A stretch of DNA of 64,000 nt. Source: Polyangia bacterium (GTDB lineage Bacteria > Myxococcota_A > Polyangia > Fen-1088). Position 1 is the first letter of the stretch; each line of letters opens with the position of its first letter. The DNA lies in NCBI GenBank assembly GCA_036268875.1, contig DATATI010000083.1:186001-250000 (forward strand), given 5' to 3'. Made by a program: the position numbers and the translations under genes. The notes below the pieces were generated by a model, which was not told the origin of the DNA, ran no database searches, and worked only from the letters and a program-made list of their open reading frames with translations. Shown piece after piece: positions 46,399 through 56,800 of this stretch.

Positions 46399-47415
46399 CT
46401 ACGCCACGACCGCGAAATAGCGGAGGGCATTTTCGCCCAGCAGCTTGCCGAGCTGCGGCTGGCGCCAGCCGCGGCGCCACAAGATCTCGGTCAGGCGCGG
46501 CAGATCGGCGGCGTCGCGCAACCCGCGCGGCAAGACCATGAAGCCGTCGAAGTCCGAACCCAGGGCCACACAGTCCTCACCGCCGATCCGGGCCACATGC
46601 TCGATGTGGTCGGCGATGCGCTCGACGGTGCAGAACATGCCGCCCAGATACGGCGAGACGAAGATGACGCCGACGATGCCGCCCCTTTCGGCGATGGTGC
46701 GGATCTGATCGTCGTCCAGATTGCGCGCGTGTTCGTGCACCCCCGCCGCGCCCGAGTGCGACGAGAACACCGGCGCGCGCGAGGCCTCGACCATGTCCCA
46801 GAAGGTTTTCTTACTGGCGTGCGAGACGTCCATCAAGATGCTGGCGTCGTTGCACGCGCGCACCAGGGCCCGCCCGCGATCGGTCAAACCATGATCGCGC
46901 TCGACGGCGGTACGGCACGACGTTCCGCAGCCGCTGTCGCGTTCCCACAGCGGACCCAAGAACCGCACGCCGGCCTCCGCCAGACGGGCCACCCCGGCGT
47001 CGACGTCGTCGTCGATGGCGTAGCTGCCTTCCACGCCCAAAAACAGGGCGATCTTACCGGCGGCATGGGAGGCGCGGATGTCGCCGGCGCTGCGCGCCAG
47101 CACCAGATCGTTGGCGTGGTCGCTGGCCAGGGCGCGCGCGCAATCAAGCTGGCGCCAGAAACGCCGCCGCCCCGGGTCGACGCGGAAACCAGAGAACATC
47201 AAGCAGCCCAGCGCATCGATGCCGCCCTTGCGGATGCGCGGGATGTCGAGATCCATGCGCGCCGGGTTGTAGAACGTGGCCGGCCCGTGCGCGCGGCCAA
47301 AATCGTAAGGCAGGTGCGTCAGCTTGGTCAGCGCGTCGTTGTGCAGATCGACCACCAGCGCATCGGCGTGAGCTGCCGCCGCCTCGACGCTGACCTCGAT
47401 GGGAAAACCACGCAC
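46399..47415 (-). CDS. Membrane dipeptidase (peptidase family M19)
   Basis: A 338-aa amidohydrolase-like zinc peptidase. Metal and active-site regions appear as VVDLHNDALTKL (HxD), LFLGVEGSYAIDDD (bridging Glu), LMDVSHASKKTFWDMVEASRAPVFSSHSGAAG (two His sites) and CVALGSDFDGFMVLPRG. The start is GTG at 47415. There is no signal peptide, so the enzyme is cytoplasmic here despite the family name. It hydrolyses dipeptides, often with broad or D-amino-acid specificity. It follows the Ser/Thr kinase gene by 17 nt and may be co-transcribed. Confidence 0.9.
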   Translation of the reverse strand: MRGFPIEVSVEAAAAHADALVVDLHNDALTKLTHLPYDFGRAHGPATFYNPARMDLDIPRIRKGGIDALGCLMFSGFRVDPGRRRFWRQLDCARALASDHANDLVLARSAGDIRASHAAGKIALFLGVEGSYAIDDDVDAGVARLAEAGVRFLGPLWERDSGCGTSCRTAVERDHGLTDRGRALVRACNDASILMDVSHASKKTFWDMVEASRAPVFSSHSGAAGVHEHARNLDDDQIRTIAERGGIVGVIFVSPYLGGMFCTVERIADHIEHVARIGGEDCVALGSDFDGFMVLPRGLRDAADLPRLTEILWRRGWRQPQLGKLLGENALRYFAVVA

Positions 47416-47432
47416 GACGTCGACCGTGAACG

Positions 47433-48932
47433 CTAGGGGTTCGAGAACGGATCTTTCAATTCGGGCGGCGTGCTTGAGCGGGCGCGGCCGGGTTTGCCGT
47501 CAGCTTTTCCATCGGCTTTTCCGTCGTCGACCAGGCCGCCCAATGCCTTCACGGCGTCGGCGCTGCTGCGATGGTGCGGGCGGCCGCCGGCCGGCTTGCT
47601 GGCGCCCGCATTCGCGGCGGCCTCGGCGCCGGCCGCCGCTTCGGCGGCGTGAGCCGGCGCCGGCGGGGCGGGTGTCGGCGCGGCGACAGCGGGCGGAGGA
47701 GGAGCCGGCGGCGACCGCGTCGCGGCCGTCGCGGCGGGCGTGGTCGTCGGCTCCGGCGCGGCCACCGTCGGGTGCGAGCCGCGCGACGACACCACGGCGG
47801 CCACCGCCACGGCCGCCGCCAGAGCCAGCGCCACCACCACGCCGGCGATCAACTTGCCGCGCGCGCCGCCCGGCTCGGCCATTCGCCCCGGACGCTCGTC
47901 GAACTCGGTCTGGCTATCCGCGGCCGGCCCCGGCGCGCCGCCCAGAACCGCCGTGCGCGACGCCCGCGCGGCCGGGTTCGCCGCTGCCAGCTCGGGATAT
48001 TTCAGGCTGGCGCGCGGCGGGTACGGCCCCGACGGTTCGAACCCGTCGCCGCCCACCGAGCCCAGGGCGCGATAAAACGCGTTCATGTCCTGCCAGCGCT
48101 TGTCGCGATCTTTTTCCAGCGCGCGCATGGCGATGGCCTCGACCTCTTCAGGAATGTCCAGGTCGGGCCGTCGCTGGCGCAGCGGAATCACCGGCTCCAG
48201 CATGTGCTTGGTCAGGATGCCCATGAACGTGTCGGCCACGAACGGCACTTGCCCGGTCAGCAGGTGATACATGATGCAGCCGACGGCGTAGATGTCGACG
48301 CGGTGATCGGGCGTCTGTCCCTGGGCCTGTTCGGGGGACATGTACTCGGGCGTTCCGAAGATCATCCCGGTCTGGGTCAGGCGCGGTCCGTCCTCGTCCA
48401 GGTTGACGACCTTGGCGATGCCGAAGTCCAGCACCTTCACGAAGTCCGGGTGGCCCTCGCGCTGGATCATGAAGATGTTCTCCGGCTTCATGTCGCGGTG
48501 GATGATGCCGTGGTCGTGCGCGGCGCGCAGCGCCTTGACGATCTGCATGAGGATGACCCGCGCCCGTTCCCACGGCATCGGACCGCTGGTCTTGATCAGC
48601 CGGCCCAGATCTTCGCCGTCGAGAAACTCCATCGCGATGTAGACCAACCCGTCCGGCGATTGGCCGAAGTCGGAGATGTCGATGACGTTCTCGTGGCCGA
48701 TGCGCGAAGCGCTGCGCGCCTCTTGTAGGAACCGCGCCACCAGATCGGTACGCCGGGTAAGCTCGGGGAACAGAACCTTCAGCGCGACCTTCTTACCGAT
48801 GACCGCGTGCTCGGCCTGGTAGACGACGCCCATGCCGCCCTCGCCCACTTTGCGAACGATCCGATAGCGATCGGAAAGGACGCGCCCCACCAAGGGATCG
48901 GCGTCAGGGGGACCGGGTTCTCCAACGGGCAT
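47433..48932 (-). CDS. Membrane-anchored Ser/Thr protein kinase (Hanks type)
   Basis: A 499-aa kinase. The glycine loop is VGEGGMGVVYQAE (29-41), followed by Lys52 in VALKVL, catalytic HRDMKPEN (145-152), DFGIAK (169-174) and GTPEYMSPEQ. One transmembrane helix (about 361-381) follows a juxtamembrane segment. The outside part is about 110 residues of Ala/Pro/Glu low complexity with two copies of ADGK. There is no PASTA or other sensor domain. It lies 33 nt after the pair of giant TPR genes and could be co-transcribed with them. A TAAATT hexamer 12 nt before the ATG is a possible -10. Confidence 0.93.
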   Translation of the reverse strand: MPVGEPGPPDADPLVGRVLSDRYRIVRKVGEGGMGVVYQAEHAVIGKKVALKVLFPELTRRTDLVARFLQEARSASRIGHENVIDISDFGQSPDGLVYIAMEFLDGEDLGRLIKTSGPMPWERARVILMQIVKALRAAHDHGIIHRDMKPENIFMIQREGHPDFVKVLDFGIAKVVNLDEDGPRLTQTGMIFGTPEYMSPEQAQGQTPDHRVDIYAVGCIMYHLLTGQVPFVADTFMGILTKHMLEPVIPLRQRRPDLDIPEEVEAIAMRALEKDRDKRWQDMNAFYRALGSVGGDGFEPSGPYPPRASLKYPELAAANPAARASRTAVLGGAPGPAADSQTEFDERPGRMAEPGGARGKLIAGVVVALALAAAVAVAAVVSSRGSHPTVAAPEPTTTPAATAATRSPPAPPPPAVAAPTPAPPAPAHAAEAAAGAEAAANAGASKPAGGRPHHRSSADAVKALGGLVDDGKADGKADGKPGRARSSTPPELKDPFSNP

Positions 48933-48965
48933 ATAAGAAGCAAGAATTTACCACGCGCGCGGCGC

Positions 48966-51900
48966 CTACTCCATGGCCCGGCAGAGGTCGGCGTACGGGT
49001 CGGACAGAGCAAAGTTCAGCAGCGCCAGCGCCTCGTCGTCGGCGGCGATGGCCGTCAGGGTCAGCGGGCGGCGGCCGCCCCGCGCGGCCAGGACGGCCGC
49101 CAGGCTGGCCGGCAGATCGCCCGCCGCCAGCAACCCGACCGCGTTGGCGCCGTCGCGCACCGCCGCCACCAGCGCCTGGAGATCGAAACCGGTGGCGCTC
49201 TCCAGGGCAAAGTGCATGACGTCCTGGCGCAGCTTCCGGGAAAGCAGCCTACCCACCCGCGCGACGCCGGCGGCGGCCGCCATCTCGGAGACCTGCGGGT
49301 GCTGAAAATCGTCGACGAATTGCCGCGCTACCCCGACCACCAGAGCCCCGGTCACCTCCAGCGGCTGGCGCAGCAACTGATCCAGGTGCGTGGCGCAAAG
49401 ACGCAAGGTCCGGCCGGCGGCAAAGCGCACCGCCGCCGGACCGAGGTTGATGATCTCTGCGCCCAGCACCAGCGCAGGCGGCGTCCCCGGCTCGGCGATC
49501 AGCGCCGCCGCCGCGCGCGAATCGTCGGAACGTTTGACGTGCACGTCGAAGTCCCCGACGCCCAGCTGCGCCGCCACCGCATCGATGATGGCGCGCGCGG
49601 CGTGATCACGCGGCAGCCGATCGCCGCGTCCCAGATTGTGCGGCTTCAGATCGGGCGCCCCCTTCGCCAGCGACGGTCCCAGCAGGCGGAAAATGTTACG
49701 TACGCCGGGCAGCAGCGCGGGCGGAAATAACTGATCGTCGACCTCGCTGTCACCAAGCGCAGCCAGCGAGCGTCCTTGCGCCGGCGGCGCCGCCCAGCCG
49801 GCCACCGCTTCTCGCGCGTCGGCGTCGTCCGCCACCGCCGCCACCAGTTGAGCGGCCGCCGCCGCCGCCGCGGTCTTTCCGCGCCATTCCAGGATTGGCG
49901 CCGCCGTCCGCAGGGTCTCGACCGACAGACGTCCTTCGTGGATCTCGAACCGCAGCACCGACAGCGCGTGGTCCAGCAAAACGCGCCGTCCGGCAAAGTC
50001 GTGGGTTCGTTCCAGGTGGCGGGCCAGTTCGCCCAGCGCTTGCAGATCGCGGGGCGCTTCGTCGACGGCGCGACGAAAGTGGGCGCCGGCCTGGCGCGGA
50101 TTGCCGGCCCGCTCCCACAGCTGGCCCAGGCGAACCAGATACGCCACGCGGCGGGCCCCGTCGTGTTCCAGCTCGACCAACCGTTCGGTCACCACCAGGG
50201 CATTCTTGTTTTCGCCTGCCGCCGTGTAGAGATCGGACAGCGCCTCCAGCGCTTCTCGGTTGGCGGCGTCAAGCTGCAAGAGCCGCCCGTACGCGCCGGC
50301 CGCCCGTTTGGCGTCGGGAAGCTGGTGCATGTAGATGCGGCCCAGGCGCAAAAAAATCTCACGCAGGCGCTCTGGCGCGCGTTCGCTGCGGGCCCGGCTG
50401 ATGTACAGCTCTGCTGCTTCGGCGAAGGCGCCGTCTTCGTACTGCAGGTCGGCCAGACGCGACAGCGCCCGTCGGTGTTGCGGCTCCTTGTGCAGGATGG
50501 CCGCCAGCTCGGCGCGCGCCCCCGCCCGATCGCCCAGGCGCGCGGACAGGCGATCGGCCCGCGCCAGGCGCAGGGCGGTGATCTCGAACGGGTTGGTGGC
50601 CGCGGCGATGCGCGCCGCCAGTAGCTCGACCACGCGGGCGTCGTCGCCGGCTTCTTCCAGCACCACGCGCAGGCGAGCAAAGGCGTCCTGATTGTCGGGC
50701 GCGATGCTCAGCACCTGGCGCAGCAGGCTGACCGCGCGCGACGGATCGTCGGCCCCACGGGCCAGCACCACCCGCGCCGCGAACAACAGGGTCGCCGCCC
50801 GATACGCCGGCACCCGCAACAACGCCGCCTCGCGCTCGCACAGATCGACCACGTCACGCCACGACGGACTGTCGACCAGCAGCGAGCGCAGCCCGGCCAG
50901 CGCCGGCAGCGAGTGCGGATCGTGCGCCAGGGCCGCGCGCAGCAGCGTCTCCGCCTGCTCGACATGAGCGCGCGCCTGCAGCGCCAGCGCCGCGTCCACC
51001 AGCGCCGCCGCCGCCGAGCGCGGCGCCGACCGACCTTCGCCGCGGGCGATTCGCGTCGCCACCGCCTGCGCCGCCCCCACCACCTCGCCCGGCGTCGCGT
51101 CGGGTTGCGCCAGCGCCGCGTCCAGCGCGCGTAGCGCCGGCATCAATCCCGGCCCAGCGCCGCCCCGGCGGACCGAGGCCGCCGCAAACGCCTCGCGGAT
51201 CAGGCGACCGCTGCGTTTGCCGTCGCGCCGGCCGTCGTCCAGCAGCGCAGCCAGATACAACGTCCCGGCGCCGGCGATCTCCTCGGTCGGCGGCTCGTTC
51301 TCCAGGCGATCGCAGAGCTCGCCCCAGCGCCCGGCCCGGGCGGCCTGCAGCCAGCCGTCGAAACGGGCGCTGACCGGACTTTCTTCATGGGTGTTCTCCA
51401 GGCGGGCCAGGCCGCGCTGGGCATCGCCGGCGAATTCGCTCGGCGCCAGCCGACGGAACAGCGCCAGCGCTTCCTCGCGCTCGCCCAGCTGTTCATGGGC
51501 CTCGGCCAGCAGCAAAGCGGCCGCGGCGCTGGACGCCGGATCGACCACCGACAGCAGCAATCGGGCCCGTTCGCTCTGCGACGGACCGGTGACGGCCAGC
51601 TGGCGCAGCACATCGCGGGCCGGCGGCCAGTCGGGGTGGCGCGCGCCCAACGTGCGCGCCAGCTCCAGCGCGCGCAGCCGGTTGCTGCCCTGGATCAGCC
51701 ATTCCACCGCCTGCAACTGGGCCCGGCGCTGTTCGTCCGAATCGATCGATCCCTCACCATCACCAGGCGCGGTGGTCCCCAGCGTCCACAGCGCGGTGGC
51801 CACGGCGTCGGGGCGATGCGCGCCTTGCACCAGCAGCAAGGCCAGGGCGATCGGATGCTCGGGCGCCACCGCCAGCACCTTTTCCAGCGCTTCGCTGCGG

Positions 51901-53813
51901 CCATTGCGATCAGCGGCGGGAATGGCCAGCGCGCGTTCCAGCAGCGTCGCAGCGCGCGTGGCCACGTCGGCGTCGGCTTCGGTGCCGTCATCACCTTTGT
52001 CGTTGGAAAGCGCAATCGGCGACCTTGCCGGCGATCCGGCGGCGCTCAGCTCGGCGACGCGTTCGCCCCAGGCCGGACCCAGACCGCCGACCGCGCCGGT
52101 TTCCAATCCCGCTTCCAGCGCGCGCGCCGCGCCCGCGGCGTCGCCACCGGCCCAAGACGCCGCCGACCATTTCCAGAACGCCGGCACCGACGGCCAGACC
52201 CGGGCCACCTCCCGCCAAGCGTCGCTGGCCGGCCCGGCGGCTTGCGCCAGGGCCCACGACGCCGTGGCCACCCGCGCCGGATCGTGGGCGGCCCACAGCC
52301 GCAGAGCGAGGGCTCGCTGGTCGCCAGTGCTGCCGGCGGCCGTCGCCTCGGCCAGCAAGGCCAGCGGAACCGCGGCCGGCGATTCGCCCAGGGTGGTCTC
52401 GGCGATCGACAACGCCTGCGCTTCGTCGCCCGCGTTGGCCAGCGCGCGCGCTTGGCGCCAGGCCAGCGACGCGCGCGCGTCGGCGTCGCTGTCGGCGGCC
52501 ACCGCGGCGACCAACGTCTCGGTCACCGCTCGATCGAAGACCCGCCCGCCCAGCGCCAGCTCCAGACGATCCCGGCGCAGCGACGGTGAATCGCCGGCTC
52601 CGGCGGCGGCGGCAAGAATCTGCGCCGCCCGCGCCTCGTCGCCGCGCCGGCGCGCCAACCGGGCGGCCCAGCGCGCCACCCCGCGCCCCAGCGCTGACGA
52701 CGGCGGCAGCGCCGACAACAGCTCGTCCAGCGCTGCGGCGGCGCCGGGCTCGTCGTCGACGGACATCCGCGCCACGTCAGGCAGGCGACCAATCAGACCG
52801 GCGACGGTGGTGCCACCGAGGCGCGCGGCCACGAAACGCTGCTCGGCCGCGGTGCTGACGTCGCCGGCCACGGTGTGAAGGCGGGCCGCCGCCGTCAGCA
52901 GCGCGGCACCGAGCGTTCCGCCCACCGCGTACGCCGCTTGCTCCAGCGAGCCGGCAGCGGCCGCCGGATCGTCGCGACGGATGGCCAGCTCGGCTTCCGC
53001 CAGCCAGCGCGAAAGACCGGCGGGCATGGCGGCGGCCGCTTTTTCGCCGCGGGCCAGCGCCCACTCGGCCTGCACGGTTCGATAGAAGGTCCGCTCGTCG
53101 CCGCTGACCGCGTCCACCAGCCGGCCCAGCGCCACGAAAGCGCCGTCGCGATCGCCGCGCGCCTCCAGCAGGCGAAAGCGCGCCCGCCGGGCGGCCGCGT
53201 GGCCGGGCTGCAAGATCAGCGCATCGTCATACAGCCCCAGCGCATCGTCGCCATCCCCGGACCGTTCGGCGGCGCGCGCGGCGGCGACGGTCAGATCGGC
53301 TTGCTGAGCGGCGGTGTCGGCCACGCTCAGCTCGTCGATGAGCTGGCGCCCGAAGGTCTTCCAGTAGGCCGGTGACGCCGCCTCGGTGGGCGGCAGGGTT
53401 TCCGGGACGGCGACCACCTGGCGCAGATCGCCGCGCCAGGGCTCTTCGCCCATCTCCGGCAGCGGCTCGACGACCAGCGACACCGGGTCTTCCGGGGGAG
53501 GCTCGTCGGCAAACAGACTCGGCGGCGCCTCGATCGACCCCACCGACGCGACGATCGATTCGTAGATCCCTGACGGCGGGCCCTGGGCAAAGTCTTCGGC
53601 GGCCGCCTCGGCCAGCTGGGCTTCGCTGGCCACCATCGTGGTGGGCGTTTCGATGAAAGGGTTCTCCTCGCCCGGCGTGGCCCCTTCGGTGGCGATCGGC
53701 AGCCGGGCGTCCCATTCGGCCAGCGCCGATTCCCACTCGCGGTCGTCGACCGGGAACGGCGCGGGCGGCGCTTTGGGAGTTTTCGGCATTTTCGGATCGT
53801 CGGGATCGCTCAT
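48966..53813 (-). CDS. Giant TPR protein, 1615 aa
   Basis: No signal peptide or membrane segment is visible. After an acidic low-complexity N-terminus with Pro/Glu-rich stretches come about 1200 residues of Ala/Arg/Leu-rich helical repeats of TPR type, for example DALGLYDDALILQPGHAAARRA, HRRALSRLADLQYEDGAFAEAAEL and DAKRAAGAYGRLLQLDAANREAL. A non-repeat C-terminal domain of about 250 residues follows, including ALVLGAEIINL, GANAVGLLAAGDLPASL and LNFALSDPYADL. The same order of elements occurs in the 1668-aa neighbour, so they look like ancient paralogues. The start overlaps that gene's stop (ATGA). Probably a cytoplasmic scaffold; the role is unknown. Confidence 0.75.
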   Translation of the reverse strand: MSDPDDPKMPKTPKAPPAPFPVDDREWESALAEWDARLPIATEGATPGEENPFIETPTTMVASEAQLAEAAAEDFAQGPPSGIYESIVASVGSIEAPPSLFADEPPPEDPVSLVVEPLPEMGEEPWRGDLRQVVAVPETLPPTEAASPAYWKTFGRQLIDELSVADTAAQQADLTVAAARAAERSGDGDDALGLYDDALILQPGHAAARRARFRLLEARGDRDGAFVALGRLVDAVSGDERTFYRTVQAEWALARGEKAAAAMPAGLSRWLAEAELAIRRDDPAAAAGSLEQAAYAVGGTLGAALLTAAARLHTVAGDVSTAAEQRFVAARLGGTTVAGLIGRLPDVARMSVDDEPGAAAALDELLSALPPSSALGRGVARWAARLARRRGDEARAAQILAAAAGAGDSPSLRRDRLELALGGRVFDRAVTETLVAAVAADSDADARASLAWRQARALANAGDEAQALSIAETTLGESPAAVPLALLAEATAAGSTGDQRALALRLWAAHDPARVATASWALAQAAGPASDAWREVARVWPSVPAFWKWSAASWAGGDAAGAARALEAGLETGAVGGLGPAWGERVAELSAAGSPARSPIALSNDKGDDGTEADADVATRAATLLERALAIPAADRNGRSEALEKVLAVAPEHPIALALLLVQGAHRPDAVATALWTLGTTAPGDGEGSIDSDEQRRAQLQAVEWLIQGSNRLRALELARTLGARHPDWPPARDVLRQLAVTGPSQSERARLLLSVVDPASSAAAALLLAEAHEQLGEREEALALFRRLAPSEFAGDAQRGLARLENTHEESPVSARFDGWLQAARAGRWGELCDRLENEPPTEEIAGAGTLYLAALLDDGRRDGKRSGRLIREAFAAASVRRGGAGPGLMPALRALDAALAQPDATPGEVVGAAQAVATRIARGEGRSAPRSAAAALVDAALALQARAHVEQAETLLRAALAHDPHSLPALAGLRSLLVDSPSWRDVVDLCEREAALLRVPAYRAATLLFAARVVLARGADDPSRAVSLLRQVLSIAPDNQDAFARLRVVLEEAGDDARVVELLAARIAAATNPFEITALRLARADRLSARLGDRAGARAELAAILHKEPQHRRALSRLADLQYEDGAFAEAAELYISRARSERAPERLREIFLRLGRIYMHQLPDAKRAAGAYGRLLQLDAANREALEALSDLYTAAGENKNALVVTERLVELEHDGARRVAYLVRLGQLWERAGNPRQAGAHFRRAVDEAPRDLQALGELARHLERTHDFAGRRVLLDHALSVLRFEIHEGRLSVETLRTAAPILEWRGKTAAAAAAAQLVAAVADDADAREAVAGWAAPPAQGRSLAALGDSEVDDQLFPPALLPGVRNIFRLLGPSLAKGAPDLKPHNLGRGDRLPRDHAARAIIDAVAAQLGVGDFDVHVKRSDDSRAAAALIAEPGTPPALVLGAEIINLGPAAVRFAAGRTLRLCATHLDQLLRQPLEVTGALVVGVARQFVDDFQHPQVSEMAAAAGVARVGRLLSRKLRQDVMHFALESATGFDLQALVAAVRDGANAVGLLAAGDLPASLAAVLAARGGRRPLTLTAIAADDEALALLNFALSDPYADLCRAME

Positions 53814-56800
53814 TGCTCGCTCCCGGCGGTTCCCGCTTCGGCGCGCAACTCCAGATACGCGCCGTCCAGGCCAAAGCGCACGAGGTCGATCGCCGCCTCG
53901 CTGGTCTGCAGCCAGGCGGCGTCCACCACGCCGCCTGGTCCGGCGGCCACCACCCGCGCCGCGGTGGCCACATCGCCGGCGATCACCAGGCCCAGACGGT
54001 CGGCCGTGCCCAGGACCGCGCGCCGCCAGGCCTCGACGTCGGTGGCTTCGAAGGCAAAGCGCGAGGCCTGCAGGGCCAGCGTTTTTCGATCCTTGCGCGC
54101 CAACGCCTTACCCAACCCTTTCACAACCGGCGCGAGCGCGGCCGCGTCGGCGTCCGTCGGCGGCGGCGCGCCCGCCAGCGCGCCAGCGGCCAGAAAAATA
54201 TAGCGAAGGCCGTCGGTGGGCAGGCGATCCAGCACCGAAGCGCGCTGGCGCAAAAGAGACAGGGCCCGCCCGAACCGAAAACGGGCGCTGGCTCCGCCCA
54301 GCAGCGCGGCCCGATCGAAGATCAACGCCGGCTCCGGCAACTCGACGCAGGCCACCCTGGTGTCGCCGTCGGCGCTGGGCGATGGGCCTGAAGACGAAGC
54401 GGGCGGCGACGCCGCATAGAACGACAGCCCCTCGATGCCCAGCGCCGCCGCGGTGGCTTCCACCCAGTGCAGCCGCGGCTCATTCGCCGGCGCCAGCCGA
54501 TTGGCCCGCGAAAGGCCCAGGCCGGCCAGCGCAGCGGCGTCGGGCCGATGCATTTCGGCGACGGCGTCCGCGATCAATAACCAGATCTCGGTGAAGAAAC
54601 CCGCCGCCTGCGGCAACGCCAGCCGATCCCAAAACGCCGACGCCGAAAGCCCAGCCCCGAGCCGCCGACGCGGCGGCGGCGCCGCCAGCGGCTCGGCGAT
54701 CTCGCCCAGCAAGGCCAGCGTCTGTTCGACCGGGGCCGCCGCGTCGTTGCCGGCGCCGTCGCGTTGAAGAAATTCGCGCAGGCGGTGCAGACGAGCGACG
54801 TCCAGCGGCCGGGCGGCCAGCGCCTGGCGCAGGTCGGCGATCTCCCGGGCGATGGCGCGCCAGCGGCCGGGCGCATCGCCCAGCGATTCATAAAGCGCCA
54901 CCAGAAGACGCGCCCCCTCGCCCAGCGGATCCAGGTCGGCGGCCAACCGAAACGACTGCGCGGCCCCGCTTTGATCCAGCGCGTGATCGCGCAGCAGCGT
55001 CCCGATGCGGATGTACAGCTTCGCTTTCTCCTGCGGAACCGTGGTGGCCTGGTCCCACGCCCGCAGCGCCGCCAGCGCGCCCCGCCAGTCGCTGACCCGC
55101 AACAGGAGATCGACCAGGCGTTCGCGCGGGCGGGCGTCCGCGACCGAAGCGGCCGCCGCGTACCCCAGGATCTCCACCGCCCGGGCCGGCTCGTGCAGGG
55201 TCTCGTAGGCCGCCGCCAGATCCAGCCGCGCCTGCGCCGCGCGGTCCGGGTCGCGCGCCACCGCCAGGTAGCGCTCCAGCAATCCGACGGCGTCGGCCGG
55301 CGACGATTCGGCGATGGCCAGCGCCGCCAGCTCGCCCAGGGCTTCCTCGTGATATGGCACGATCTTCAAGATTCGCTTGAAGTCTTGTACGGCTTCTTCA
55401 CGGTCCAGATGGAGCAGGCGATGGCGCGCCCGCTCCAGCAGCAGCGGCACGCGGGCCGGCTGTTCGTAGGGCAGCAACGACAGGCGATGGCCAAGCAAAC
55501 GATCATAGTCGGCCGCCCGCGCCGGTCGATCCAGGGCGCCGGTCAGCAGGGTCGTCAGTCGGGCCGTCGCCGCTTCGTCGCCGGGGCGTTCGCCCAGCAC
55601 GCAGAAGTAAAGCGACAGCGCCGCGTCGACGCGACCGGCCTGTTCGTAGAGGCGCGCGCCCTCGGCGAACAAGGCCGCCGCGCGCCCGCCCTTGGCCAGC
55701 GTCCCCAGGCGCGCCAGGGCGCGGGCCTGGCCCAGGGCATCGCCCGCGCTTTGAGCCAGCCGGCGCACGCCTTCGATGGCCTCGACGGATTCAGGGTCGC
55801 GGGCCAACACCCAGCCGTAAGCGTCCAGCGCCTCACCGGCGCGACCGCCCAGCTCGGCATCGACGGCCCGCTCGAGATCCAGCGCTGCGCCCAGCGTGCC
55901 GCCCGCCGCCGCCGCGCGCGCCGCCCGCGCCGCGCCCAGGCCCGACAGCGACGGTGCAGGCGGGAGCAGTGCCGGCAGATCGGTCAGTCCATGTTGCAGC
56001 GCCGACGCCTCCGGCAGCTCGCGCCAGGCCAACATCTGCACGCGCTGCGCGTCCACGGTCCCCCCGAGGCGCGCCCGCGCCGCCGCCCGCGCCAGCAACG
56101 CCGGCATGATCTGCGCGCGATCGTCGGACGCGCGACCAAGCGCCAGCAGCGCGTCGCCCACGGCGCGGGCGTCGTTGCCGCGCACGGCAGCCATCCACGC
56201 GCCCAGCGCCACGTCCGCAGCGTCGGCTTCAACCGCCGCGTCCGCCGCCGCGGTTCCGCTGGAGGCCAGCGCCGCCAGCGCTCCGCCCTCGCCGGCCGCC
56301 GCAGCCAACAGCTGACCTTCGCGGCGCGCGGCGCTGGCCAGCGCGGGATCGTCTGCCGATGCCGCAGCGACCGCGGCCAGCGACTCCACCAGCGCGTTCA
56401 CCGTCGGCGCGGGCGCCGCCGCCGCGCACCGCAAAGCGCCCAGCGCCGCGTCCATCACCGGCGTTCCGGCGGCGCGCGCGGCCTCGGCATATCGATCGGC
56501 CGCCTCCGACCAGCGGCCCTGCGCTTCGATCGCTTCCGCCAGCGCCAGCGAGTCGTCCATCGTCGGAGACCGCCCCGGCGTTGGCTCCGTCAGGAGACGC
56601 GCCAGCCAGTCGGGGCGCTGGGCGGCGCGGGCCAGATCCAGGCTGAAGGCGCGGGCCAGGCGATCGCCGACCGCCCGCAACGGTTGCAGCGCCGCCAGCA
56701 CGCCGTCGCCGCGACCGCCATCGGCGCACGCCACGCTCAGGCGAAAACGCAACGCCCGCGCCACGGCGCCGGCACCGCGCGCCTCGGCGGCGGCGATCTC

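Noticed and set aside
47460-47520. Tandem ADGK-coding repeat at the kinase C-terminus as a variable-number locus
   Set aside because: Only two copies are present within a low-complexity tail, too few to argue for phase or length variation.
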